Positions 37,188-47,402 of a stretch of DNA of 64,000 nucleotides are shown one piece after another. The notes beneath the pieces are model-generated. The model saw only the letters and a list, made by a program, of their open reading frames with translations, ran no database searches and had not been told where the DNA came from. This DNA comes from Brevibacterium iodinum ATCC 49514 (GTDB lineage Bacteria > Actinomycetota > Actinomycetes > Actinomycetales > Brevibacteriaceae). The position numbers and the translations under genes are program-made. The stretch covers positions 62,001 to 126,000 of the forward strand of contig NZ_FXYX01000001.1 of NCBI RefSeq assembly GCF_900169265.1, written 5' to 3'. Position 1 is the stretch's first letter, and every line of letters starts with the position of its first letter.

Positions 37188-37261
37188 GCGACCGCGCCTG
37201 AACATGCCCCCGCCTTCGCACTCGGCTCGAGAGCGACCGCGCTTGAACACGCCCCGCCTGA
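37172..37261. repeat. 45-bp imperfect tandem duplication
   Basis: Units 37172-37216 and 37217-37261 share CGCACTC, GAGCGACCGCGC and TGAACA with about 80% identity. The first unit holds the stop codon of the SRPBCC gene. The rest of the gap to 37482 holds no gene I can support. Confidence 0.75.
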
Positions 37262-37482
37262 GCGCCCATCGTCCAGGCCTCGCGCGCGTGCACCAAGCCG
37301 ACAACACCGACACAGCCCATGCCCGAGCACGCCCTAGACGGCACCAAGCGCGCAACCACGATTGGGTCACAGTGGCTTCAGGCTTTTTGTACACCTGTCT
37401 CTGAATTGCTCAGGTACTTCAGTGTGCATTTCAGAGCAGGGTGTGTCGAAAGTGGGATCCTGCGCGCAAGAGGCCCTTGAGC

Positions 37483-39051
37483 CTACCTGCGCGCGGAACG
37501 CAGCCGGCGATATGCGCGGCGGGCGAAGTCTGCAGACTGTCGGCTCGCACTCTCGACACGTCGCGCTGTTCGGACGGCAGGCTCTGCCTCGCGCCGCTCA
37601 TCACGTCGGCGTGCCTCGTCGCGTTCGGTGCGTACGCGCTGCAGCTGCGACTTCACCGCCTGCACCTCTTCATTCAACCGTGCCGCCTTCCGGTCCTTGA
37701 GCGCCATCACCAGCCCATAGTTCTGGACGGCGTTGAGACGTTCGCGGACAACGCCGATGTTGTCGACGTAAGGGTTGTCGATCACATCGGCGTGAAAGAA
37801 GCCGGGTGCTTCGGACTCCGCCGCTCCGGGAGTGTCGCCCAGCGTCTTCGCCACGACGAAGTCCCACCACTCCCGATGCTCGGCGCGGCGCTTCTGCGAC
37901 TGCGAACGCAGTCGGTTCGTGAGCTCGCCTCGGTCCTCCACCGCGCCGACCGCAGTTGCCACAATGTCGTCGACCGAATCGAGCGGCAGCACGTAGTCCT
38001 CCATACCGACGTTCTCCGCGGCTCCGCGCATGCGGATGGACGAATAGAGGTTGGGGGCCAACGAGATGAAGGGAACGCCCGCAGCTCCGGCGAAGATCGC
38101 CGCGTGGTACCGGGTCCCGACGACCAGTTGGGCCTGCTCTGTCAGGGCGATGAGCTCTCGTGCGGTGAGCATCCGGGTGGGAACGACCTCAGCATGGCCG
38201 CTGGCCCGAGCGATCTTCAGGTCGGTGAGCTGATCTCTCGTCTCCGGCGCTGGTGGCAGTGCCCCGCCGTGCGGCACAAGCAGCACCCGCAGGCCGGTAT
38301 CCTCGGCGAGCCGACGGGTGAGTTCCGCCAGTCGTGCGTGATAGTCGTCATCGCTGAGCATCGGGGTCGAGGCCTTCTCGGCGAAGCTCGCCAGGATGAA
38401 CGGATGCTCGGACAGATCCGATACGGTAAACCGGTCCTCGTCGCGCGCTGTCAATGAGAACGCGTCGTCGACCTGACGACGCACCGTGGCCGAACCTCGT
38501 CCGAGGTCGTCAACGAGGTGAGTCGTGTAGCTCTCTCGAGTTCCGACGAACTCCGCTTCGGCGAGGAGGTCGTGAACGATGTCCCGATCTTCGTCGTAGA
38601 TGAGCGGGCCCAGCGTCTGACTGGTCAACGCATACGGTTTGCCGAGGGCGCGAGCGATCTTCGCCAGGGTCGCACGCTCATAGATGTGATGGGCGAACAT
38701 CGAGTTAAGGTTGCCACCACCCGCAATGAGGACAGCATCGGACTCCCGGACTGCCTCAATGACGTCAATCGCTGGGTCGTCTGCCTTGAGCGCTTCCCGA
38801 TCTCCACCGACATAGTCGAGTACTTTCGCCATCCGTGAGGCATTCGGACGCCGGTCGCGCTTGAACCCGATACGCTTGACAGCGTCGGCACCGTACATAT
38901 CGATCGCGTGCTCAGGTTCACCGGCAATGAGCGTGATGGCGATGTCCGAACGGGCACGGAGCGCATCGATGGCCAGTTCGGTCATGGCCTCATCGCCGAG
39001 ATGGTAGAACCGGCTCCAGCCTACGTCGCCGATCATCGTAATTCTCTTCAT
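37483..39051 (-). CDS. Polysaccharide pyruvyl transferase family protein
   Basis: 522 residues. GDVGWSRFYHLGDEAMTELA at the N terminus, DAVLIAGGGNLNSMFAHH, VLLVPHGGALPP and LVVGTRYHAAIFAGAAGVPFISL match the CsaB/WcaK-type fold that adds pyruvate ketals to surface sugars. Residues about 450-522 form a charged Arg/Glu-rich coiled coil (LNEEVQAVKSQLQRVRTERD) not usual in the family. The ATG at 39051 follows AAGGGA; an upstream in-frame GTG is weaker. It stands alone. Confidence 0.85.
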   Translation of the reverse strand: MKRITMIGDVGWSRFYHLGDEAMTELAIDALRARSDIAITLIAGEPEHAIDMYGADAVKRIGFKRDRRPNASRMAKVLDYVGGDREALKADDPAIDVIEAVRESDAVLIAGGGNLNSMFAHHIYERATLAKIARALGKPYALTSQTLGPLIYDEDRDIVHDLLAEAEFVGTRESYTTHLVDDLGRGSATVRRQVDDAFSLTARDEDRFTVSDLSEHPFILASFAEKASTPMLSDDDYHARLAELTRRLAEDTGLRVLLVPHGGALPPAPETRDQLTDLKIARASGHAEVVPTRMLTARELIALTEQAQLVVGTRYHAAIFAGAAGVPFISLAPNLYSSIRMRGAAENVGMEDYVLPLDSVDDIVATAVGAVEDRGELTNRLRSQSQKRRAEHREWWDFVVAKTLGDTPGAAESEAPGFFHADVIDNPYVDNIGVVRERLNAVQNYGLVMALKDRKAARLNEEVQAVKSQLQRVRTERDEARRRDERREAEPAVRTARRVESASRQSADFARRAYRRLRSARR

Positions 39052-39265
39052 GGATCCCTTGTTCACGTCATGCACTGCAGAACTTCAATCGAATGTTCCG
39101 ATCACTATAACGACAGCGATGCGTTCGCTCGTGAACAGCACCTGTCTCCGAGGTGAATACGTTCGCGTTCAAGCCGACGCCGAGGTCAGGCTCGGATACA
39201 GCCACTCAGAATGCGTTGAAAAAGCGGCGGCCGCCTCGGTGAGGGTGAATACGCCGATGAATACA

Positions 39266-39300
39266 ACAGTGGCCCGGAACGTGATGTTCCGGGCCACTGT
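39266..39300 (-). terminator. groEL transcription terminator
   Basis: A perfect 15-bp stem (ACAGTGGCCCGGAAC) with a 5-nt loop, 34 bp beyond the groEL stop, followed on the minus strand by a weakly T-rich stretch. Confidence 0.88.
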
Positions 39301-39334
39301 CGTGGTCAGAGATGACTCAGTCCGAGCGAATGGC

Positions 39335-40954
<1,620 letters not shown>

Positions 40955-40963
40955 TCAGGGGAT

Positions 40964-41257
40964 TCAGCCGATGACGGCGAGCACGTCGCGAGCCGAAAGC
41001 ACGAGGAACTCTTCGCCTGCGTACTTGACTTCGGTGCCTCCGTACTTGGAGTAGATGACCTTGTCGCCGACGGCGACGTCGACCGGCACGCGGTTTCCGT
41101 TGTCAGCAACGCGGCCCGGGCCCACTGCGACAACTTCGCCTTCCTGAGGCTTTTCCTTGGCGGTTTCGGGAATGACCAGACCACTGGCGGTGGTCTGTTC
41201 TGCTTCGACCTGACGGATGACAATCCGATCTTCGAGTGGCTTGATGGAGACCGACAT
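40964..41257 (-). CDS. groES: 10-kDa co-chaperonin GroES
   Basis: 97 residues, normal length. [20 protein letters not shown], the mobile loop around [28 protein letters not shown] and [20 protein letters not shown] are conserved. It is the first gene of the groESL operon; a leader of about 100 bp separates it from two CIRCE elements. Confidence 0.97.
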   Translation of the reverse strand: MSVSIKPLEDRIVIRQVEAEQTTASGLVIPETAKEKPQEGEVVAVGPGRVADNGNRVPVDVAVGDKVIYSKYGGTEVKYAGEEFLVLSARDVLAVIG

Positions 41258-41365
41258 ATCGGGCCCTCTCCCTTCGCTGGGTTCTATTTCATCGAGTCAG
41301 ACGGCGGCTTATGCCATGAACCTCTCGTCGTCGCGGGTGCCGAGCGATTCGACCGTCTCATGAAA

Positions 41366-41392
41366 CTGGCACTCAATGAGTGCTAGTGCTAA
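41366..41392 (-). promoter_or_regulatory. CIRCE element 1 (HrcA operator)
   Basis: On the minus strand TTAGCACTA-N9-GAGTGCCAG. This has the arm length and 9-nt spacing of the consensus TTAGCACTC-N9-GAGTGCTAA, with two mismatches. It is the site nearer to groES. Confidence 0.82.
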
Positions 41393-41411
41393 TTCTGACT
41401 CTAGAACGCTC

Positions 41412-41438
41412 TTAGCACTCGGTCAACTTGAGTGCCAG
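41412..41438 (-). promoter_or_regulatory. CIRCE element 2 (HrcA operator)
   Basis: On the plus strand TTAGCACTC-N9-GAGTGCCAG: a perfect left arm and one mismatch in the right arm. The start-to-start distance to element 1 is 46 bp, so two HrcA dimers could bind around the promoter. Confidence 0.92.
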
Positions 41439-41505
41439 CAATTCGTCATGCTCTGGGCGAAAGTTCAGATTGGGCCCCGCGCAGAGGTGGTGCCAGTGCC
41501 GAAAA

Positions 41506-41541
41506 GCGTGGGCCCCGAGGATCTCTCCTCGGGGCCCACGC
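41506..41541 (-). terminator. rpfB terminator
   Basis: A perfect 15-bp stem (GCGTGGGCCCCGAGG) with a 6-nt ATCTCT loop, about 70 bp beyond the rpfB stop and upstream of the groESL operators. Confidence 0.85.
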
Positions 41542-41608
41542 TCCTTGCTGACCGCCTCAGCTCAGTTGTCGATATCTGTTGTCAATGACGGCCAGAGTTT
41601 TTCGTCAA

Positions 41609-42910
41609 TCAGGCGCAGGCCCACTGTCCCCAGCCGGCTGCGGCCTGGAGCTTCTTGGCACGCTCGAACTGCTCCCGCGGGCTGGCGTCAACCGGGTTGC
41701 CGCTGCCGCCCATGGACTGCCAGGTCTGGAGCTTGAACTGGAACAGACCGAAGTGTGCGTTGTTCGACTTGTTGACCGCACGGGGGTTGAATTCCGACTC
41801 GCACTTGGCGACCTGGTACCACTTGGATCCGGGCCCACCGAGCATGGCCTTGATCTCCGCGGTGCTCATGTCGCCGCCGCCGGAACCGGATCCGCCGCCG
41901 GTGCTCGAGTCACCGGAGTCACCCGAACCGGAGTCGCCCGAACCGGAGTCGCCCGAACCGGAGTCGCCCGAACCGGAGTCACCGGAATCGCCCGAACCGG
42001 AATCGCCCGAACCGGAATCACCGGAGGCACCCGAGTCGGAGCCGCCGGTGTCGGCCGGCGCTTCCTTCTTCTTGGTGCCCTGGATGACGACCTTGGCCTT
42101 GGGTTCGGAGACGACTTTCTCGTCCTTCTTCTCTTTCTTGACCTCTTCGCCGTTGATCGTCTTGACCTTGTAGGTGACCTGCTTCTCGCCGTCCTTGCCT
42201 TCGGTCTCGACCTTGGTCTCGCCCTCGTAGAGGGAGCCGGACTTCTTGGTCTCGACCTTGGCCTTGATGGCCTGCTTGTCCTTGACGGTGTCGTTCTTCA
42301 CACGGTTGACGGTCAGCACCTGACCGTCGGAGACTTCTGCGGACATCGGCACGGACAGGAAGTCGTCTTTGTCGAGCTTGACGCCCGTGTCCTTGAGAGC
42401 TTCCTTCGCGGTGCCCACGGCGGCAGAGACCTTGTGGTCCTTGCCATCGGCAACGACGGTGAGGTCTTTCGACGTGGTCACCTCGATGTCATTGCCCTTG
42501 TCCTTCAGACGCTGGCTGGCCTTCGCGTTGAGGTCGGCGCCCTTCGCGTCGACACCGAGGTCGGCCAGAGCCTGACCCACGGTGTTCGCGTTGGTCCATT
42601 CGTTCGTCTCTTTGCCATCGACGGACAGCGCAACCTTCTTCGCCGTGTTGACGGTGATCGTCATGTCACGGTCGACCTTGGTGCCCACACCGGGCTTGAC
42701 CTGGTCGCGCTTATCGACATCGATTTCGTGGCTGTCGAGGATGTCCCCGACCGTTCCACCGAAGGTTCGGATCTCTTCGGCCTGTCCGTTGACCTCCAAG
42801 GTCACGGGCTTGTTCATGGTCACAACCGCGCCCGTGCCACCGACGAGTCCGGTGATCACGACCGCCTGTGCAGCGATCTGAACCTTGCGGTTCTTCAGAA
42901 AATCAATCAC
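41609..42910 (-). CDS. rpfB: Resuscitation-promoting factor (RpfB type)
   Basis: A 433-residue secreted or membrane-anchored muralytic enzyme. The N-terminal helix (about 10-31) is a signal/anchor. Three DUF348 repeats follow (about 35-200; e.g. VTLEVNGQAEEIRTFGGTVG), then a G5 domain (about 210-285, ending INGEEVKKEKKDEKVV), a Gly/Asp/Ser repeat linker (about 300-352), and the C-terminal Rpf transglycosylase-like domain with the catalytic Glu in VAKCESEFN and a Cys pair (CES...WACA). It cleaves peptidoglycan to promote growth resumption. ksgA, its usual downstream neighbour, is replaced here by groES. Confidence 0.95.
   Translation of the reverse strand: MIDFLKNRKVQIAAQAVVITGLVGGTGAVVTMNKPVTLEVNGQAEEIRTFGGTVGDILDSHEIDVDKRDQVKPGVGTKVDRDMTITVNTAKKVALSVDGKETNEWTNANTVGQALADLGVDAKGADLNAKASQRLKDKGNDIEVTTSKDLTVVADGKDHKVSAAVGTAKEALKDTGVKLDKDDFLSVPMSAEVSDGQVLTVNRVKNDTVKDKQAIKAKVETKKSGSLYEGETKVETEGKDGEKQVTYKVKTINGEEVKKEKKDEKVVSEPKAKVVIQGTKKKEAPADTGGSDSGASGDSGSGDSGSGDSGDSGSGDSGSGDSGSGDSGSGDSGDSSTGGGSGSGGGDMSTAEIKAMLGGPGSKWYQVAKCESEFNPRAVNKSNNAHFGLFQFKLQTWQSMGGSGNPVDASPREQFERAKKLQAAAGWGQWACA
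41911..42036. repeat. 15-bp minisatellite encoding the GDSGS linker of RpfB
   Basis: Tandem units related to CCCGAACCGGAGTCG, with some shortened units, encode SGDSG repeats on the minus strand. Units are nearly identical at the DNA level, so the linker length should be variable between strains. Confidence 0.85.
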
Positions 42911-43188
42911 AAAAATATCCCTGAGCAGAGTTTATTGACCCGTTCACTGTAACCGATTCGTTACACGGTTCGCAAAATATCACGGAAATGTAACGGTGTG
43001 AGTTTCCTGAGGGCGTGTCTGACCTGGAGTTCCCCATGTTTTAGGGGCATTCCCGACCGCGATATTTCCTCGCCGAGGCGGCGCACCGATTCGTTACCTC
43101 GCTCACTGAGCCTGAGGCTCGGGCCAGCCCGACGGTCGCTGTGCGACACGCGCCAACGGTCGGCTGCCTCATCGATCGGCTGGAGTTC

Positions 43189-44160
43189 TCAGTCCCAGCT
43201 GCCGAGAGCTTGCTCCGCGTTGGTCCACACGGCAGCACAGAGATCCTCTTCGCTCATCCCGCGCACCTCGGCGAGTTTCCGCGCCGTGATCGCCGTGAGG
43301 TAGGGACCTCCCGGCTTCCCGCGATGCGGGTGCGGGGTGAGGAACGGTGCGTCGGTCTCCGTCAGCAGCAACTCCAGCGGAGCCGCCGCCGCGGCCCGCC
43401 GCAGCTCATCGGCGTTCTTGAACGTGAGGTTGCCGGCGAACGACATGTAGTAGCCTTCCGCGGCACACTCGCGGGCCATCGCCTCGTCACCGGAGTAGCA
43501 GTGGAAGATCGTAACCTCCGGGGCGCCTTCCTCTTTGAGGATGCGCAGCACATCGGCGTGTGCCTCCCGGTCGTGGATCTGCAGGGCGCGTCCGGTGCGC
43601 TTGGCGATCTCGATATGGGCACGGAAGGAGCGCTGCTGCTCAGCGACGCCCTCCTCAGCTGTGCGGAAGTAATCGAGACCGGTCTCCCCCACCACACGCA
43701 TGCGCTCATGCGAGCTCACGAGCGATTCGATCTCGGTCAGGGCGTCGTCGAGCAGGCCGCGTTCGGCCAGCCGCGGTGCCTCGTTCGGGTGCAGGGCGGC
43801 TCCGCCGATCATCCACGTCCGCCCCTCGGCGGGAGGAATGGGCACGGTGCGGGGGTCGGCCGCCTCGGCGGGGGTGCCTGAATATTGGGAGGCCACGAGC
43901 TCCGTCGTCCACCGGGCGGCCGGAAGGTCGCAGCCGATCTGGACGATGCGACGGATCCCCGCCTCGGCGGCGGTGTCATGGAAGAAATCCAGCGTCGGGA
44001 ACTCTTCGTCCGACTCCGGGGTCACCTCGGGCTCGGGTTCGCCGGCGCCGAGCGGCAGCCGCACACCCGTGCAGATGTCTAGGTGGGTGTGGGTGTCGAC
44101 GATGGGGTGAGCGAGCGGATCGGGCACCGGTGGATAGGTTCCGGCGGCGCGCGAGGCCAT
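43189..44160 (-). CDS. tatD: TatD family metal-dependent hydrolase
   Basis: 323 residues. The metal-binding HxH is in PIVDTHTHLDICTG, with RIVQIGCDLPAA, VVGETGLDYFRTAEEGV, LQIHDREAHADVLRIL, TIFHCYSGDEAMARECA and the final Asp in LLLTETDAPFLTPHPHRGK. It is a 3'-5' DNase or amidohydrolase involved in DNA processing and quality control. It shares one base with the metG stop (TAATG). A Gly/Glu/Pro insertion lies after the HxH motif (about residues 35-50). Confidence 0.94.
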   Translation of the reverse strand: MASRAAGTYPPVPDPLAHPIVDTHTHLDICTGVRLPLGAGEPEPEVTPESDEEFPTLDFFHDTAAEAGIRRIVQIGCDLPAARWTTELVASQYSGTPAEAADPRTVPIPPAEGRTWMIGGAALHPNEAPRLAERGLLDDALTEIESLVSSHERMRVVGETGLDYFRTAEEGVAEQQRSFRAHIEIAKRTGRALQIHDREAHADVLRILKEEGAPEVTIFHCYSGDEAMARECAAEGYYMSFAGNLTFKNADELRRAAAAAPLELLLTETDAPFLTPHPHRGKPGGPYLTAITARKLAEVRGMSEEDLCAAVWTNAEQALGSWD

Positions 44161-45875
44161 TATTCGGTCTCCTCCACGAACTTCGGGAACACGGGTTCGG
44201 GCTTCGGCAGGGGTGTGCCCGGCTCGAGCGGGAACCCGACGGCCGCGAACGACCGGTGATCCGCCTCGGCGGCGGCGATGCCATCGGCAGCGGCCTCGGC
44301 GACGTTCGGTGCCAGGGCGGCCGAAGCATAGGCGGCACCGGCGGCGACGCCGATGCCCGCACCCGCGGACACGGCACCCATCGCCTCGGCGCCGGATCCG
44401 GAATCGACGGCGGTCGGCAAGACCTTCGCCCCGGCCTCACCGCTGCCTTCGGGCACACCGAGGAGGTCGAGGATCTTGCCCGCGGAATCGGGCATGACCG
44501 GCTGGATGAGGATGGAGATGATGCGCACGACCTCGATCGTCACCCACAGCACGGTGGCCATGCGGTCGGGGTCGGTCTTCTTCAGCTTCCACGGCTCCTG
44601 AGCGGAGAAGTAGCGGTTGGCCTCGGACAGCACCTTCCAGCAAGCCTCGACGTAGAGGTGGAGAGCCTGGGTGTCGACGTGGCGTCGGGCGGTGTCGGGC
44701 ACGGCGCGGGCGAGGGCGAGGAGTTTCTCGTCCGCCTCGGTGAGCTCGCCCGGCTGCGGGACCTGGGCGTCGCAGTTCTTCTGGATCATCGACAGCGAGC
44801 GCTGGGCGAGGTTGCCGTATTCGTTGGCGAGGTCGGAGTTCTTCCGAGTGATGATCGAGTCCTTCGTGTACGAGCCGTCGTGGCCGTAGGAGAACTCGCG
44901 GAAGAGGAAGAAGCGCAGAGTGTCCAGGCCGAAGGCATCAACGAGGTCGAGGGGGTCGACGACGTTGCCGACGGACTTCGACATCTTCTCACCGGAGTTG
45001 AAGAGGAAGCCGTGGGCGTGGACGCGCTTGGGCAACTCGATACCGGCACTCATGAGGAACGCGGGCCAGTAGACCGAGTGGAAGCGGATGATGTCCTTGC
45101 CGATGATATGGACGTCCGCGGGCCACCACTTCGCGAACTTCTCCTCGTCGTCGGGGTAACCGGCGGCGGTGATGTAGTTCGTCAGAGCGTCGATCCACAC
45201 GTACATCACGTGCTTCTCGTTGCCGGGCACTGGCACACCCCAGTCGAAGGTCGTGCGGGAGACCGAGAGGTCCTTGAGCCCGGAGGCGACGAACGAGGCG
45301 ATCTCGTTGCGGCGGGAGTCGGGGCCGATGAACTCGGGGTGGTTCTTGTACAGCTCGAGCAGCTTGTCCTGGTACTTCGAGAGGCGGAAGAAGTAGGACT
45401 CCTCTTCGGTCCAGGTCACCTCGGTGCGGGTCTCCTTGGACAGGCGCACGCCGTCGACGACCTCGGTCTCGTCGTCGGTGTAGAAGGCCTCATCGCGCAC
45501 GGAGTACCAGCCGGAGTACGTGTCGAGGTAGATGTCGCCGGCCTCTTCGAGCTTGCGCCAGATGGCCTGCGAGGCTGCGTAGTGGTCTTCGTCGGTGGTG
45601 CGGATGAACCGGTCGAAGGTCGAGCCGAGGGCGAGTTGGGTGTCGCGGAAGTTCTTCGCGTTGTCGTCGGCGAGCTCCTTGGGCGTGATGCCGAGCTTGT
45701 TCGCCGCCTGCAGCATCTTCAGTCCGTGCTCGTCCGTGCCGGTGCAGAAGAAGACCTCGTGATTGTCCAGTCGCTTGAACCGGGCGATCGTGTCGGCCGC
45801 AATGTACTCATAGGCATGCCCGATGTGAATGGCCCCGTTGGGGTAGGCAATCGCTGTCGTCAAGTAGTAACCCAT
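44160..45875 (-). CDS. metG: Methionyl-tRNA synthetase
   Basis: A 571-residue class I aminoacyl-tRNA synthetase. The HIGH motif is in [19 protein letters not shown] (near residue 18) and KMSKS in [13 protein letters not shown] (near 300). [27 protein letters not shown] and [12 protein letters not shown] are conserved. There is no C-terminal tRNA-binding domain. Instead, after residue 500 an Ala/Gly-rich insertion ([20 protein letters not shown]) interrupts the usual tail. It is the first gene of metG-tatD. Confidence 0.96.
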   Translation of the reverse strand: MGYYLTTAIAYPNGAIHIGHAYEYIAADTIARFKRLDNHEVFFCTGTDEHGLKMLQAANKLGITPKELADDNAKNFRDTQLALGSTFDRFIRTTDEDHYAASQAIWRKLEEAGDIYLDTYSGWYSVRDEAFYTDDETEVVDGVRLSKETRTEVTWTEEESYFFRLSKYQDKLLELYKNHPEFIGPDSRRNEIASFVASGLKDLSVSRTTFDWGVPVPGNEKHVMYVWIDALTNYITAAGYPDDEEKFAKWWPADVHIIGKDIIRFHSVYWPAFLMSAGIELPKRVHAHGFLFNSGEKMSKSVGNVVDPLDLVDAFGLDTLRFFLFREFSYGHDGSYTKDSIITRKNSDLANEYGNLAQRSLSMIQKNCDAQVPQPGELTEADEKLLALARAVPDTARRHVDTQALHLYVEACWKVLSEANRYFSAQEPWKLKKTDPDRMATVLWVTIEVVRIISILIQPVMPDSAGKILDLLGVPEGSGEAGAKVLPTAVDSGSGAEAMGAVSAGAGIGVAAGAAYASAALAPNVAEAAADGIAAAEADHRSFAAVGFPLEPGTPLPKPEPVFPKFVEETE

Positions 45876-45952
45876 AGGGAACTCAGTCTAAGGGACGCGG
45901 CGCGACGGGCGCGCATGGGCTGGTGAGGGTGGACTTGCCGAGGATTCGTGAA

Positions 45953-46014
45953 TAGCCCAATTTGCGGTGAGTAGCCCATGTTTGAAGGTGAGCTGCTCAC
46001 TTCGGACTGGGCTG
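45953..46014. repeat. 62-nt palindromic intergenic element, copy 2
   Basis: Half-sites TAGCCCA, TAGCCCA, TGAGCTG and TGGGCTG occupy the same spacing as in copies 1 and 3. It lies between the AbiEi-like gene's stop (46040) and the metG start (45875). Transcription termination is the simplest role. Confidence 0.82.
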
Positions 46015-46039
46015 AAACAGTTCGCACCTGGACACCAGC

Positions 46040-47104
46040 TCACAGAACCAGCGGTTTCCCACATCGACGACGTAGTTCAGGTGCCTGAAAGAAGAGCTTC
46101 TGTCCGAAGGTCTTCGGGTCCAGAACTTCATTGAATTTGAAGCGCACGATCTTATAGCCCATCGCCAGCAGACGATTGTGCTGTCGGCTCTCCTTGTTCA
46201 TGACGTCGAAGCCGCCATCAACGTACTTCTGCGTCCCATCGACGTAGAGTGCGACTCTATCGTCACGGAACAGGAAGTCGAGTCTCGTGAGAAGTCGGCT
46301 GCCATCGGCAATATTCACCTGCTGCACGAAGTCGTGCAGACCCAGAAGATGCAGATTGAAGGCGGCTCTGCTCTCCGCATAGCTTTCGGACAACGGTGAT
46401 GCGAGTGAGACCAGTCTCGCGGCCACCTTTGCGCCCCGTGCCAGGCGATCAATGGGCGCTGCGAACAGAGCTGCGACTGCACCCGGAACCTCGTCCAGCA
46501 GATGTGCCGGATACCCGAGCCTGAAGATCAGATCCTCGTCGTCGCCGAGAAGATGCCATCTGACCACCTGCTCCATCGCGGCAAACGCCGCAGCGCTGCC
46601 GAGTTCCGCCCGCAGATCCAATGCAGTTCGAGCCGGAGTAGTGACGCGAAGCCCTTCCACCTCGGAGACGTCTTCAGCTGCGATTGTTCTGCGTCGCCTG
46701 ATCAGCTCGGGTGATTTGGTGCTTGATACGGGGTGGAACACCGATACTGGTTCGTCCGGCTCATCGAACATACCGATTCTGTGCAGCCGGGCCGCCGAAA
46801 TCCCGAACACGATGTCTCCTGCGCGGTAGTGGGGATAGTGGAGGACCTGCAGACGCTTCAGATTCGCCTCGTATCTGCGCTGCTGGGACCGCTCCTTGTC
46901 GCGTCCTTCCTCGTGATAGGTCATCCAAGCCGAGTCCGTGGCGAAGGGAGAGAGGAATCGGTGGGCACGGACTTCACAACGTCTGACGACTGTATAGACT
47001 CCACGAGAGAGCTTCCGCAGACAGCAGCCCAAAGCACTGCGGATGTCTGCCGTTGAGGCTCCAGCATTGCGAAAGTCCGTGAAATACACGACGTTGTTCT
47101 TCAT
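46040..47104 (-). CDS. AbiEi/DUF559-like protein
   Basis: 354 residues. The N-terminal half has a winged-helix and AbiEi-antitoxin-like core (LRKLSRGVYTVVRR, VFGISAARLHRIGMF, VEGLRVTTPARTALDLRAEL). The C-terminal half is DUF559/Vsr-nuclease-like (LTRLDFLFRDDRVALYVDGT, HNRLLAMGYKIVRFKFNEV). The usual nuclease Glu before DG is replaced (ALYVDG), so catalysis is doubtful. Start: ATG 47104; a TTG at 47140 with AGGA upstream is possible. Base composition is less GC-rich than its neighbours, and a 62-nt palindrome lies on each side, which hints at acquisition. Confidence 0.8.
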   Translation of the reverse strand: MKNNVVYFTDFRNAGASTADIRSALGCCLRKLSRGVYTVVRRCEVRAHRFLSPFATDSAWMTYHEEGRDKERSQQRRYEANLKRLQVLHYPHYRAGDIVFGISAARLHRIGMFDEPDEPVSVFHPVSSTKSPELIRRRRTIAAEDVSEVEGLRVTTPARTALDLRAELGSAAAFAAMEQVVRWHLLGDDEDLIFRLGYPAHLLDEVPGAVAALFAAPIDRLARGAKVAARLVSLASPLSESYAESRAAFNLHLLGLHDFVQQVNIADGSRLLTRLDFLFRDDRVALYVDGTQKYVDGGFDVMNKESRQHNRLLAMGYKIVRFKFNEVLDPKTFGQKLFFQAPELRRRCGKPLVL

Positions 47105-47306
47105 GCCGGCACACTGCCGAAATCCACTTCGATTCAGCAATGCTCAATCCTGTTGCTGTGGAATCAACTCCGGGGTCCACACGGCGACAGCGCCTCAGTA
47201 AGGAGTCAATCAACAAGCCTCAGCGCTCGAGTCGAGTCGTCGACCGGCTTCAGCGGCTCGTGCCTTTCGCCCCAGGCTCGTTTGAGGAGTAGGTCAACCG
47301 CGCTGA

Positions 47307-47368
47307 TGGCCCAGGTTGAGGTGAGTAGCCCACTTTCTGCCTTGGGCTATCCACCCGAAACTGGGCTG
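47307..47368. repeat. 62-nt palindromic intergenic element, copy 3
   Basis: Half-sites TGGCCCAG, TAGCCCA, TGGGCTA and CTGGGCTG in the same 62-nt frame as copies 1 and 2. It starts 35 bp beyond the rsmI stop and precedes the AbiEi-like gene. Confidence 0.85.
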
Positions 47369-47402
47369 CCGGCTATCCACAGCCAGTTGCGCACGAGTCG
47401 TG

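Noticed and set aside
37188-37482. Short frames between the SRPBCC and pyruvyl transferase genes
   Set aside because: They depend on the tandem duplication and have no initiation signals.
41911-42036. CRISPR-like appearance of the regular repeat in rpfB
   Set aside because: There are no spacers; units are contiguous 15-mers in a coding frame that encodes a Gly/Asp/Ser linker.
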